From NCBI GenBank assembly GCA_004335835.1, contig RWJK01001505.1, forward strand, positions 17,900 to 81,899: 64,000 bases of DNA. Reading direction: 5' to 3'. Both the position numbers and the translations under genes were made by a program. This document shows positions 30,146 to 42,700 of the stretch, piece by piece; position 1 is the stretch's first letter, and every line of letters begins with the position of its first letter. The stretch is from Scenedesmus sp. ARA3 (taxonomy: Eukaryota > Chlorophyta > Chlorophyceae > Sphaeropleales > Scenedesmaceae). The notes beneath the pieces are model-generated. The model was given only the letters and a program-made list of their open reading frames with translations, did no database searches and was not told where the DNA came from.

Positions 30146-33100
30146 ATGGAGCTGGAGTCTTCATTTCAATGGCTGCAGCTGCAGGCAGATGACTACAGCG
30201 CATGGGTGTCCCTGCAGACGCTGCATCGCCACCCAGATTCTCTGCTGGCGGGCCTTGCTGACACAGCGCTCAGTCATGGAAGGGATGTGCTGAGGCTGGA
30301 CATGTCAGCAGATGTGGCACGAGAAGTTGTGGAGGTGTTGCGGCTGGGGGACAGCTACCAGCCGCCAGCAGACAGCCGGTTGCTGACAGCACTCAAGGTG
30401 AGCGGGATGGCACAGCTGCGTGAAGTGTGTGGAGCGCTTGCATAAATGAGCTAGATGGCTGCTGATTACTACAGCACTGCATCCCTGTCTTAGCTTGCCA
30501 AGCAGTCAGCAAATGGTGCTGTTTCTGTTGGCATGCATGCAGCCGTTTGGATAACTGCATGAACTGTCCCTGTTGAAACGCTCGTCTTTCGAAACTTGTC
30601 ATGTGCACAGCTGCAGGATCAAGCAGCAGGTGCAGCTGTACTGTTCTAGCTTTGCATGCTTGCAGCAGCTCTGCACTGCTGCGCAGAGCCTCTACACGTG
30701 CACACAAGCAGCTGCAGCGCTTGTCATGCAGCTGATGGAGCACCAGCCTCTCGCAGCCCCTTCTCACATGCGGCACCACGAGCTCTGCCATCTCACAAAC
30801 ACCGCAACCTGTTGCTGCTGTCTTTCGATGCTGCTGCTGCTGTTGCTGCCTGTTGCTGCTGCAGCACACACTGGACTACCTAGGGCTACCCAGCCCTCCC
30901 CGGCTGCCCATCCGCTTCCCTCTCTCGCAGCACTACCTCTTCGTGCACTCCTACAGCTGCGAGGTAGTCGAAGAGGCAGGGAGGGACTGCGGGCTGCTGC
31001 TGTACAGCAGCCAGGGCGGCTGGGCGGCACTGGATAGTGAGGGGCCGGAGTGCGGCGACCCGCGGCCAGCAAACATGGACCCGCAGGTGAGCCTTGCTTG
31101 TATGGTGAAGGTTGCAGCATTAACAAATGTGATGGGTACAGCAACAGGGGTAGCATGTCGTGTGCTGGACAGTGAGGGGCTGGAATGTGGCGAGCCGCGG
31201 CTCGCAAACATGGACGCGCAGGTGAGCTTGAGGAGTGCAAAGTTCACAGTAGTAGGGTGTGTGACGTCAACAGCAGCAGGGAGCGTGAGGTTCACAGCAG
31301 GGGCTGTGAAGTTAACAGCAGCAGGAGCGGGGCTTTATGGCTGCATATGACAGTGCTGCAGTGAGCTTAGGCTGCTGCAGGTGCAGTTATTGCATGTCAC
31401 ATCACATGTCTGTGCCCATTCGCTGGTCAAGTTAGAAGGTCATGCTGCTGCCGACCATATGCCGCACTGTGATGCAGTACAGCTGCTGTGCATGCTGCGC
31501 TGTGGTTACGCCAGCCTGGATCCTGCCCTCCGCACGCCTTGCTGTCACACAGCATCACATGCTGAATATGTCTGCTGTGACGCTTGTCCCTGCAATGACA
31601 CTTATCTGCTGTGCACCTGCCTCGTCACCTGCTGTGCACCTGCCGCAGTGGTACTACGCTGCCACCACGCTGCCCTCCGAGTGCACGGGCGCTGGCCAGG
31701 ACCTGATGCTGGTGGCTGGGCCTGAGAGCGTTAGCAGCTACCTGATGGAGGCGCACAGCAGGCGCTGCCACACAGTGCCCAGCTGCAAGGGGCACACGGG
31801 GCCCTGCGTATCCGTGCAGGTACGGGGGATTGGCAGCAGCTGCTGCTGTGGTACCTAATAAGGTTATGCTGGTGCCTGTGACAGCTGAATGTCATTGTAG
31901 TGTGGGCTGGCTGTCTATGGCTATGTTGTGCTTGACCGTGCGCAGCTGCGGCCATCTGCACCCCGTCAGCAGCGCAGGGCTTGGCGATGCAGCTGCATGT
32001 GTGTGCTTGCGTGTTTACAGCTGTGGCACAGTTGTTTGCTGTAACAGCATGAATCAGCATCTATCGCAGGCTGCATATGCATCAGGCACACATGGGCGGC
32101 ATGCTGACAGGCACGTTGTTGCTGTCTTCTGTGTTGTTCGGACCCTTCAGGGCAAGGCTTACATGCTTGGGCGGCACGGCGCCGCTGCTGTGAGCTGCTT
32201 CGACCCCTGCGTCAACTGCTGGTTCACGGCAGCACCCATGCGCTACGGCATGTACGACTTCTGCGCAGTGTCGCCGCCAGGTGCGTGGAGCCTTGATTGC
32301 CTGCCTGGCATGGCGAGCGCACCCGTGGCAGCATGTTTTAGCAAACCAAGTATCTCTTGTACAGCGGAGAGCACGAGGAAGGTTCCTGCGGGCCGGCACA
32401 GGGCACTGCAGATAAAGGCAGCCATTGTGTGTTGTCAGCATGCATATGCCACACACGCCAATGGCGTTTACCACAGCAGAGCAGAGTAGCTCTGCTGCAA
32501 TGCTGCTGCTGCTACCGCAAGGCATATTAGGCTTACACAAGCAGCATGTATGAACACATCCTTGTGCCACTGTGGCAATGAACAACTGCTGTTTGCACTT
32601 GCTGCCTGTGTCTGCAGGCAGCTCCCTGGTGCTCACCTTTGGCAGCGCGGACAGCAGCACGGGCATGCATGATTATGTCCTTGCACCACGGTGGTCAAAG
32701 CACAACTTCTGACCTTTTTTGCGTTTATGGTCTGCAGGCAGCTCCTTGGTGCTCACCTTTGGCGGCGTGGACAGCAGCACAGGCACGCATTACGCCAAGC
32801 ATGCGCCACAGTTGTCGTACACCACTCAACTGCTGTTTGCACCCGCTTTCATGGTCTGCAGGCAGCTCCTTGGTGCTCACCTTTGGCGGCGTGGACAGCA
32901 GCACAGGCATGCATGATTACGTCCTTGCACCACAGCGGTCAAAGCACAACTTCTGACCTTTCTGTGTTTATGATTTGCAGGCAGCTCCCTGGTGCTGACC
33001 TTTGGCGGCGTTGACAGCAGCACAGGCAGGCACCGCGATGGCATCGACCTCTTCGACCCGCGCCAGCGCGGCTGGGCCAGCTCAGGCGCCTGCCTGCCCC

Positions 33101-33492
33101 GGCCCAGCAGAGGCCTTGCGGCAGCACCCATTGACGAGTATCGCGTGCTTATCTTTGGCGGCAGCGGCGGCAGATCGGCTAGCATGGTAGATCTAAGGAA
33201 CTGGCGGCTGCTGCCGGCCGGGGAGTTGAGTTCGGAGCGGCAGCAGATGGCTGGCGTGGCGTTTGAGGGTGGCGTGCTGTCGCTGGGTGGCGTGGATGAG
33301 CACGAGCAGTTTGTGGACGTCGTGGAGCGTTATGACACTGTTAGTAACATGTGGCAGGTGATCGGGCGGCTGCCGTGTGCAATGTCGCACATGACGGTGG
33401 CGTGTGCGCGGGTCAGCACTGCCCTACAGCTGGACCAGATGCCAGTGGTGGAGTCAGCTGCAAGCCGCAGGGCCAGCACGCCAGGCAGGTGA
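30146..33492 (+). CDS. BTB-Kelch domain protein
   Basis: Exons: 30146-30397, 30865-31086, 31649-31819, 32151-32280, 32981-33492. The phases agree, giving 428 aa with a TGA stop at 33490-33492. Exon 1 resembles the start of a KCTD/T1-like BTB fold (SLQTLHRHPDSLLAGLADTA), a dimer or tetramer interface. Exons 2-4 form a Cys/Tyr-containing middle region with a possible degenerate blade. Exon 5 holds Kelch-type blades: SLVLTFGGVDSSTG, EYRVLIFGGSGG and GVLSLGGVDEHEQFVDVVERYDTVSNMWQ, with the GG and YD...W hallmarks. BTB-Kelch proteins commonly recruit substrates to Cullin-3 ligases; that role here is inference. Only about three blades are clear, fewer than the usual five to seven, so exons may be missing or the fold may complete by dimerisation. 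Introns contain copies of exon 2 and exon 5 edges. Confidence 0.78.
31162..31221 (+). repeat. 60-bp copy of BTB-Kelch exon 2 3' edge
   Basis: It reads VLDSEGLECGEPRLANMDAQ and then a GTGAGC donor. The true exon end (31027-31086) reads ALDSEGPECGDPRPANMDPQ and then GTGAGC. It lies 135 bp downstream in intron 2. Confidence 0.88.
32618..32980 (+). repeat. ~120-bp tandem repeat of BTB-Kelch exon 5 acceptor
   Basis: Copies of the exon 5 start (GSSLVLTFGG.DSSTG behind a CTGCAG acceptor) begin at 32618, 32738 and 32862. The full exon starts at 32981. Units are 119-124 bp and include intron sequence. Each upstream copy diverges about 55 bases into the exon, with no evident donor. Confidence 0.92.
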
Positions 33493-36400
33493 CGCCCTGC
33501 GCTCAACTGTGGGCAGAACAGTAGCAGCAGCAGCCCTGTGTATGGCATTGCATTCTTTTGTAGCGCAGGCTGCCATATGTTGCAGTGCATGTTTTGTTTG
33601 CGACTCTTCTGGAGTGTGTTGCCATGAAAGCTCGCTGGTGATTGTGTGCTGTGTCTGGTCAGGTCAAGGCCTCTGGTGCAGTTGGCTGCAAACAGCAGAG
33701 CTAGCACCCCAGGCAGGTGATACACTTAGCTGTGGGCAGCACAGCAGCAGCAATATGTCTGGCATCGTGCTGCATGATTCAGCACGCCGTTGATGTGTGT
33801 TGCTTGTCTGTGGTGTGTGGAACCCTGCTGATGCTGATGCAGCGCAGCACACTGCATCAAAGACATGCTGAGGCCTTGCTGGTGACTGTATGTGTTAGGT
33901 TGGGCTGGCGGGGGTGCAATTCTGCAGTGCAGTGGGCAGCTAGCTCCTGGGTACTCGGCTTTGTACACAGCTGCACATCAGGTACATGTGCCATATGTGC
34001 CCTGCTATGCCAGCAGTGTGGGGAATCGGCTGTGTTGTCCTGCACTGATCTGTTTCATTCAATCTCCGCCAGCTCTCCCTTCCCGTGTTTGCGCTGTGGC
34101 GGTGCCTTCAGGGCTTGTGGTCAGTTTGCAGCTGACACCCAACATGGTTTCTTGGTTGCGTCTCTCTGGCACCAACCTGATGCGGCATCTCTGGCTGCAT
34201 ACCTGCATTGCTGGCAAATTCACCGAGCTGCTGCAGGATAGCAAAGCATTTTCATGTCCTTCCCACACGGTGCTGAGCCAATGGTGTCAGCAGCGGGCAC
34301 TTTTTTGGGTGTGCTTTGACGCTGTCTGCAAGTTGCCAGGCATTCCAGTATGTAGCACATAGATGTTGCTGCTGCTGCTGCTGCCTTCTCTTGCCAGCAG
34401 CGGTATAGCCAACTGTGCTAGAAGAGCTACAGCTCACATGTACTAGGACATATGTTTTGCATGGCCGCCTTTGGGTGACAGAGTCAGATGGTGCAGCTGC
34501 CGATGGGTACATGGTGGACAGCCATTGCAATGTTAACCGTGCCGGCAGTGGTAGGTAGCCGTTGCCATTTTGGCAGTGTGCTCAGAGGGGCACAGAGCAG
34601 GGTGTCCCTTGCACACTTGCACACTTGCACACTGTTGATGCAGTGAGTTTCGAACTGCGTGTTCACCAATTGTACAGATCCAGCTAGTCATGCTGTATGC
34701 ACGCTGGTGTGCATGTGTTTGCAGTGTATGTTCACGCCTGTTGTAGAAGGGGGCCAGGTAGCGTGCTTCATGCAGTTGGTGCACTTAGTGAAGCTACAGC
34801 AGGCAGTCAGCAGGGCTGGTATATCTCCTGCACGTCCTGCTTGTTTTCTCTGTTTTGGTTTGCTGTTCTGTTTGCTGCGCAATGGGTACCTTGCATGCCT
34901 CATCTTTGGGCATGCTTGGCAGCAATGCCGGCACAGCTTGTGTACATTCCAGACATGACATATTACATTTCATATCACCACCCAGTTGACAGCACTGTAC
35001 ATACGCAGACAAGACCCACCAGGTGACCTTGTGACCAGCCTTGGCTACTGGACTGATGCCGTGCCACGGTGTGCCTGTGCCTGCAGCAGTTCGGCTTGGC
35101 ATATAGATATATCTGCAGCTAGCAAGCATCGAGCTGGGTACTAGCTAGGCGTGCATGCTTGAGCCGCAAGCTGCATGCAAGTGGTGCAGCAGAAATGGCT
35201 GCAGGAGCTTGTCAATTGTACTATAGTTTCACAGTGATTGTGCCATGCTCTGTGGGTGTAGGTGTAGTGCACTAGCATGGTCCAGCGGGTGCTGTCTGGT
35301 TTGCATTTTAGTGACACTGCCATGCACGAAATGCTCATGCCCTGGCGAAGCAAGGGTGAACATGCTGCTGCAGGCCAGCAACAGCTGCCATCCAGTAGGG
35401 GCAGCCAGCAGCGGCAGCTTGTGACACTGCATGGTTGACACGCGTTGCTCTGTCTGCACTACTGAAGTGATTTGCGGCAGGTAGCGGGTGTGTTTTAGTC
35501 AATGACTAGGGTCATCTGCACCCTTTGTTTGTCTAGAGGTGCCTGAAGCTGGAGGGAGTTGACTGCATGTTAGCGGCACATGTGGATGGTCCTACACATG
35601 CTTCTGTGGTAGCCTGTTTGCCCCACTTTGGGTGAGCTGCATGCTGATGGCATGGGAATTTTTTTTACCCAAGAGTTTCTTACATCAGGCAAGCTTGTCT
35701 GTGCTACAGTACTGGACTGCTGCATGATGCAGTGCTGGCACTGGCGGCGTGTTGGGCATCTCCCTGCCGCAGCCTTTTGCTGTGGAACATGCTAAACAGA
35801 GAAAATGTCTAGAACGGCCCGTCATTTCATCATCATCACAATGTTACCTTTTAACCATATCAACGTCATGTGTGAAAAATCATGCAAACAGGACGGTTCT
35901 AAGCATGGCAAAAGCATGCGCATGCCTTGCAGCTATTGAGGCGCAGGGCTCGTGAAACGCCACCATGATCACCACTGCACGAATGCAACTTGGCAAGCAC
36001 AATTTGTGTGTAACGCGACAGGAACACAGCCCATTTGTGAGCCAATGACAGGCAGATCATGCAACCACCAAATCCACCTCACAGCACCGTGCGGCTATGA
36101 CTGCACGAATGTTGGGGATGGCGGCCGCAAACCTGCACCATCACAGCGATGATGCACTTGAGCAACCACAACTCGCCAGGTGACAAAACTTGCCAGCTGC
36201 CAGCATGGCAGGTGTACCAACCATTGACATGAGCATGCACAAACTCTGATTGTGCCAGGGTTCACTCGCAAACCGCAACTCACAAACCGCAACGATTAGC
36301 CCACAACCTGCAACAGCCGATGCGAGTAGCCAAACAGCATGGAAACATGGGCACAGATGCATAAGCTGGGGCACCTCCTGGAACCAACCAGGTACAACTT

Positions 36401-36748
36401 GAACCACAGAGATTGTTTCGTTGCATTGATGTGACAGTAGTTCACAGACGGATCTGTGGTACCACAAGCACAGCATTGCTGCAGCATGACCTGGCAGCAG
36501 ACCAGGCAGCACAATATGCACAGCCAGCCAAACGGCACAGCACAACCAGCAACCACCTGCAGGATAATGTACACCATGCACAAGCTGCACAACGACAACA
36601 GCTGCTGCTGCATCAGCAGCACAGTATGCAAGCTGCTGGTGCCGAGTTCAAAGGGTTTCCCTAATAGTACAACTGCAACCTGCAGATTCACATCATTTGA
36701 GATAACTCCAACCAGCCAGCAGCAGCAGGCGCTGCTGAAGCACAGCCT
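33493..36748. other. Long intergenic stretch, no gene seen
   Basis: This holds the 3' flanks of the BTB-Kelch gene (+) and the endopeptidase (-). A copy of the BTB-Kelch C-terminal codons and stop (ending RASTPGR) with its flank lies at about 33683-33750. A short ACTTGCAC repeat is at 34615-34640 and a T-run at 35659-35666. Open frames are short, Cys/His-rich and show no family resemblance. Confidence 0.5.
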
Positions 36749-39700
36749 CTACTCCGACAGGCTGCTGGCACTGTCTGCCTCCCCGCTGCTGGTCACATAG
36801 CCAGGGTCGGTCCTGCCGTAGCCAGCATGCCGCTCCAGCCATTGGTCCTGCAGCAGACAATAGCAGCGCAGCAGGGCAGAGATGGGGCATGGCAAGTGTG
36901 AGCTTTGATGTGGCGGCTGCAACGCGTATGCAAACACCGCGACGGAAGTCACGGCACAAGCATGCGTAATAGTTGAGCTGCTGTTGCGTCCATCACAGAA
37001 ACATATGACCAGCGTGGTGCAATGCACATGACAAAAATAAGCCAGAGGAGCGTATCCCACGCCACAGGAAACACACTGCTGTCTGCGGATGCACACAGCA
37101 GCACTGCATGTAACACGCTAGGGCACACACCGCTGCCGTCAGGTGAAGTGCCACGGTTCAAGGCGACCCCAACCCAAACTGCAGTGCAATCCTTCAAGTG
37201 CTAGCCTTGAAGAAGGTCCGCAGATGACACCAGCAGCATCAACACCACTAACATCTGCAATTTGAAAGCAGTCATCCACGCTGGCAGTGCATTGCTTTTT
37301 GTCTCAAGCCACACCTGCTCGTACAGCGTGTGCAGCACACTCTCGCGCGCTCTGTAGCCGTGGCCCTCGTGCGGCAGCAGCACCACGCGCGCGGGTGCGC
37401 CATGGCCCTTGAGCGCGTTGAAAAAGCGCTCCGACTGCAGCGGAAAGGTGCCGGTGTTGTTGTCCTCCTGCAGGTGCAACAGAGGGAGAAAGAGTGAATG
37501 GCAGAGTGGTGATGCGGGCGCACGCAGTTGTCAGGAGTGAGAGGCAGCGACCAACCCATTCCAGTCCGCAACGGATACATGAAGCGCACTGCAGTAGTAG
37601 CGGCGAATGGCTTGCAGTTTCCAGGCATTCGTGCTGCAGCAGCTGGCCTGTCAGTCGAGCTAAGGACGATGATCACAGCCCGGCAGCGCTATTTGGCCAT
37701 CATTCAAAATTTGTACAAGGTGGACTGCCGTTTCCGCAGCCGCCCAGGCTGCCGTAACAAGTGTGCAGGGCTCACCTCGCCGTGGATGAGCAGCAGCGGC
37801 TTCTTGATCTTGTCAGCCATCCTGCGTGCAGCAGACATGTGCAGCAGAACATCAGCATTGCAACACAAGTGAAGCTGAGCACTGTGGACCTGCAGGTGTA
37901 AGGCTCCATGAAACCCAAGCTGCTCAATCACACAGATAGTTTTGGCCAGAGGTTGACACTTCTGACAGCACAGTGCTTGTGAGAAGGCACAGGCAGCTAC
38001 AGCTCGATTCAAGACATACAGCCTGCAGGCCATGTTCAGCTGCGCAGTCCTCTCCGGACAGCCCGTCTCCGCTCACATGAAGGGCGACATCTTGGCGTAC
38101 GTGTCTGGAGCCTGCCACAGCGTGCGCTCCTCGCTCTGGAAGCCAAACGGCGTCAGCGTGCGGTTGTACGCGCCGCTGCGCGCGATGCCGGCAGCAAACA
38201 GCTCCGGGCAGTGCGCCAACAGATTGGCTGCAGCGTGGAAGCAGGCAGAGCAGCGCCGAACGATGTGATGAGTATCAACAACAGTGGTAGGGTTGAGGTG
38301 TGCTGGGATTGCAGGAACAGCGTGTGAACCAACCTACCACACTTGATGGGCAGAGTTCATTACTGCAGGCGTTGAGGTGCAAGCGTAACTGGGCAACTGC
38401 AGCGATGCCAGCACCAGCACATGCAGCTGCCACAGCTTGCTGTGCAGCAAGCAGACGCACCTGCCATGAAGGCACCGTATGAGTGGCCGCCCACGCTCAC
38501 ACGGGCAGGGTCTGTGACGCCTCGCGACACTAGCTCCTGCATAACAATGCGTGAAGAACAGCACGATCATCAACTGCTGCTGTCTGCGTCAACACAGGCG
38601 ATAGGCGATGTGGCACAGGCTATCAACGCATCTGTACGCTGCGCATGACCGGCCCATCCAGCGCCTTGCGTTCAGAAGCTTGTGTACTACAGGAGAAACA
38701 GCAGATGACTAGACTTGCAGCCCTTCTGCACGGCCGCCAATGCTGCGTTGATCAAATTATTGCACACACACGCACCTTCACTGCTGCCTCTGCGCTTGCA
38801 GTCAGCTGCTCCACGTAGGTGTCATTGGGCTCCTCATCCCCCTCAGCCACCACGGGTATGCTGGGGCCGTCCAGCACTGCATAGCCGCGCGCCAGCCACA
38901 GCGTGGGAGACAGGCTGCCGATGCCAGAGAACTGGTGCGGGGAGCGGCGCATCTGGCCAGCAGCCTCCTGCAGCCACAAGCGCAAACGAAATAAACGATG
39001 GGTGATATTTGCTGAACTGGCACGGCGTGCAAAGCATCAAGCAGTACACATGTGCCTGCTGCCGGGCTGCCACCAGCGCAGCCACTCCACCACACATGCC
39101 ATAACATTGGGCGCCGCTGGCATCTAGTAAGCATGCGCATCAGCCAGAAGCCCTGCTGACTTTCCCGCACGCATGCACCACAGGCATCAGCCAGTGCCTA
39201 CAAACGCTGTTGCAAAGGCGTCGCTAGATGTGCAGCCTGCACACCTTGCTCTTGTACTCGCGCGGGTACGCCCACAGGATGGTCGGCAGCGGGCCGTCAC
39301 GCGCAGCATCGTAGCCGGGTGGCAGGTACAGGGTGCCGGTGAGGTCCACGCCATCCGAGCGCTTGTAGCGCAGCACCTCCTTCTGCATGTCCTTGAGCTG
39401 TTGCATGAAGGGAAGCAGAGGTGCCAAGGTGGCAGCAGCAGAGCAGGAACAGCAGCAGTGTCAGCAGGGCTTGTAGCGCAGCACCTTTTTCTGCATGTCC
39501 TTAAACTGTCTTGGGCAGGCAAGGGGAGGTAGCAGGGCAGCAGCAGAGCAGGGACAGCAGCAGTGTCAGCAGCGGTTGAAGCGCAGCACTTTTTTGTGCA
39601 TGTCCTTGAGCTGTCGAAGGCAGGCAAGGGGAGGTAGCAAGGCAGCAGCAGAGAAGGGACAGCAGCAGTGTCAGCAACGGATGAAGCGCAGCTTCTTCGA

Positions 39701-42700
39701 CTGCATGTCCTTGAGCTGTTGAAGGTGGGTGGGGTTGGGCAGGGGAGGTGGCGGGCGGCAACGAGGCAGCAGCATCAACAGCAACCGCGCAGCAGTATGA
39801 ACACCTCCTTCTGCATGTCCTTGAACTGTTCGGGGAGGCAGGGTGACACCAAAGCAGTGGCGTCAGCAGTGTCAGCAGCGGCTGAAGCGCAACAACTTCT
39901 GCATGTACGTGAGAGAGGGGAGGCGGCAGGCTGGGTGTGAGGCAGCAGCAGCAGCAACATCAGCACTGACCTCAACAGTGCCAGCAAGTACGAGTTGCCC
40001 CAGCACGTGTGCCGGCTCAAACTTCAGCTTACATACAGAGGCAGGAACCCTACGAATGCGCCTGCTGACAGCCCTGCGTTGACGTAGAGCACACAATGTG
40101 CTCCGCATCAACGCAGGGCTGTCAGTAGGCGCAATAATGGGTAGCTGCAACTCTACACACATAAAGCCAGCAAGTCCTAGTGCAAGACAACAAAGCAGCG
40201 CAAGACAAGGTGCACACACACTCAAAAACGGCACAAGCACGGGGAGGCTGTGTGATGACGCACTCTTTGCGTTTGTGGCGCAATACCAGGCGCATGCGTG
40301 CACTCATAATCGTTACCTGAGTTGACAGACACAAACTCAGCAAACACATTTCAAGCTCTCAGCGCACCAACGACCCGCCCATCCAAGCACATGCATCACA
40401 CGCATGAGCAGGTTTGCAACACAGCCGCACACAGGTGTATTTAGCGCGCGTGCAAACTGTAGGCATAACTACAACATGCGGGCAGGACCCATGTGTGCGC
40501 GTGCATCCGTGAGGGACGCCACGCATCTGCAACCATACTGCGACGCACTGCACAAACTATGCAGCTGTTCGATGTAACAACCGCAGACGATAGCAACCAG
40601 ACTCATGTGGGCACACGCGCGCCCAAGAGAATGCCTCGCCCGCAACCGTGCGCACTAGGTAGGCACGTGCCTAGGCACGTGCACGCGCACATGCAGAGCT
40701 GACTAGGTAGAACACTGACACACATGCCACCAGGCGCATGTGGGCACACGCGTGCATCAGGAATGCTACGTGCCTGCACACGCGCACATCAAGCAGGCGC
40801 GCGCGCGATTGTCCTTCACACGCACACAACGGAACGCATGCATATGTAGGCATGCACATGCATGTGACAATGCAATGCGCCTGCACATGCGCATATCGAT
40901 AGCTATCAACAAAACGATGGCATGCACACAACCAGACGCATGTGGGCATGCACATGCATGGGACAACGCCACGCACCTGCACGCGCGTGCATTGAAAAGG
41001 CACGCGCGCGGCTGTCTTGACAGAACGATGATATGCACATAACCACACGCATGTGGGCACGCGCAAGCATAAGACAACGCCACGCGCCTGCAGACGCGTG
41101 CGTCGAGTAAGCGCACGCACGGTTACCTGGACATGACGATGACAAGCACGCAACCAGGCGCATGTAGGCATGCGCAAGCATAAGGCAAAGTCACGCCCCT
41201 GCAGACGCGTGTGATGAGTAAGCACGCGCACGCAGACTTGGTCATCACGATGACAAGCTCAAAGCCAGACAAATGTAGGCACGTACGCATGCGTGCGTGC
41301 ATCTGAACATGCCGCGCGCCTGCGCATGCGCATCAAGTAAGCATGTGCACACCTATATAGTTGAACCCATGACACACATGCAACCAAAACAATGGGTGCG
41401 CGCATCGGAGAATGTGCGGCGGCTGCACACGCGCACACAGTGGCCACGGGCACAGCTACCTTGACAAAACAACATTGTGAATGTTTGCGGCACGCATGTC
41501 GGTGCGCATACGCATCAGAACAGCAACGCGCGTGCACACGCGCGCATCAAGTCGGCACACGCGTAACTGTCTTTGCTAAAGACTGACACGCGTGCAAGCA
41601 AACGCAGCAGAGCACACGGATGCATGAAAAAGTGCAACGCATTTGCACACTGACGCATCACTTGATGTAGGCATGTGTGCGGCTAACTTAATGAAACACA
41701 ACACGAATGAAATTGAACGCATGAAGGCGCGCGCGCGCCACGCGCGTGCAGTGCATGAGGAAATGCCATGCACCTCCACGCGCACGCACGCAATGGGCGT
41801 GTGCCGGCCTATCTGGACGAAACGATGATGTGGATGTGTATACAGCCGGCGCGTGCGCGCACTAGGAACAAAAGCCATGTGCCTGCACACGCGCACATCA
41901 AGGTGGCACAAGCGTGGCTATGGAACAATCTCACGGATGCAACTAAAAGCATCCGAGCGAGCGAGTGTATCAGGAAATGCCAGGCACCTGCACACACGCG
42001 CGTTGAGCACGCACAGGAGCGGGTATGTCGATAACATGCATGCAACCGGAACCTTGTGAGCGCCCGCCGCTGTAACAGGATGCAACGTGCCTGCACATGC
42101 GCGCACTCAGTAGGCACGTGAGCTGATATCCGATGAAACAATGACGCGTATTTCACCGGGCGCATGTGAGTGTTTGTGCATAAGGTAATGCCGCGCGCCT
42201 GCACATGCTCGCAACAACCCCTCATGTGCGCGGCTACTCTGATCTTGTGCATGGTTGCGCAAACACTGCATATCATATGAGTCACACACACGCACCAGAC
42301 GAGTCTCGCAGCAGCAACCATGCATGCTGGACCACCCAGGTCAAATAGAATGTTCACCAAACACGCTCGATCAAGCACATCAGTTGGTGTCGCACACGCG
42401 CACGCGCACTCGCATGCATATGCGCTTGCGCTCTATTGCATGCAGGTGTGCGTTTGTAAGTGTTGGCGTGAGTGCATGTGCATGTGCGCGTGTGAGTGCA
42501 TGCATGTGTGACTGCATGTGCGTGTGTCTGTCGCAGAAGTGCACATAGAAGTATGCTGAACTGCGCGTGCAAGCCCAGGTCTCTTGACAGGACGACATGC
42601 ATACAAAACAGTTTTCGCAACTCATACACATCAGCTACCATCAGCTGCAAATGCGCACCTGCGGGTAGGGGTGTGGGAAGTCTGTGATGCGCTGCTCGCT

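Noticed and set aside
39470..39905. CRISPR-like array
   Set aside because: The repeats are diverged copies of an exon edge inside an intron of a nuclear gene; there are no conserved short repeats with unique spacers and no cas genes.
40671..41231. 186-codon open frame on minus in the endopeptidase intron
   Set aside because: It consists of repeating RACLHARVCRR-like units generated by the ~109-bp minisatellite.
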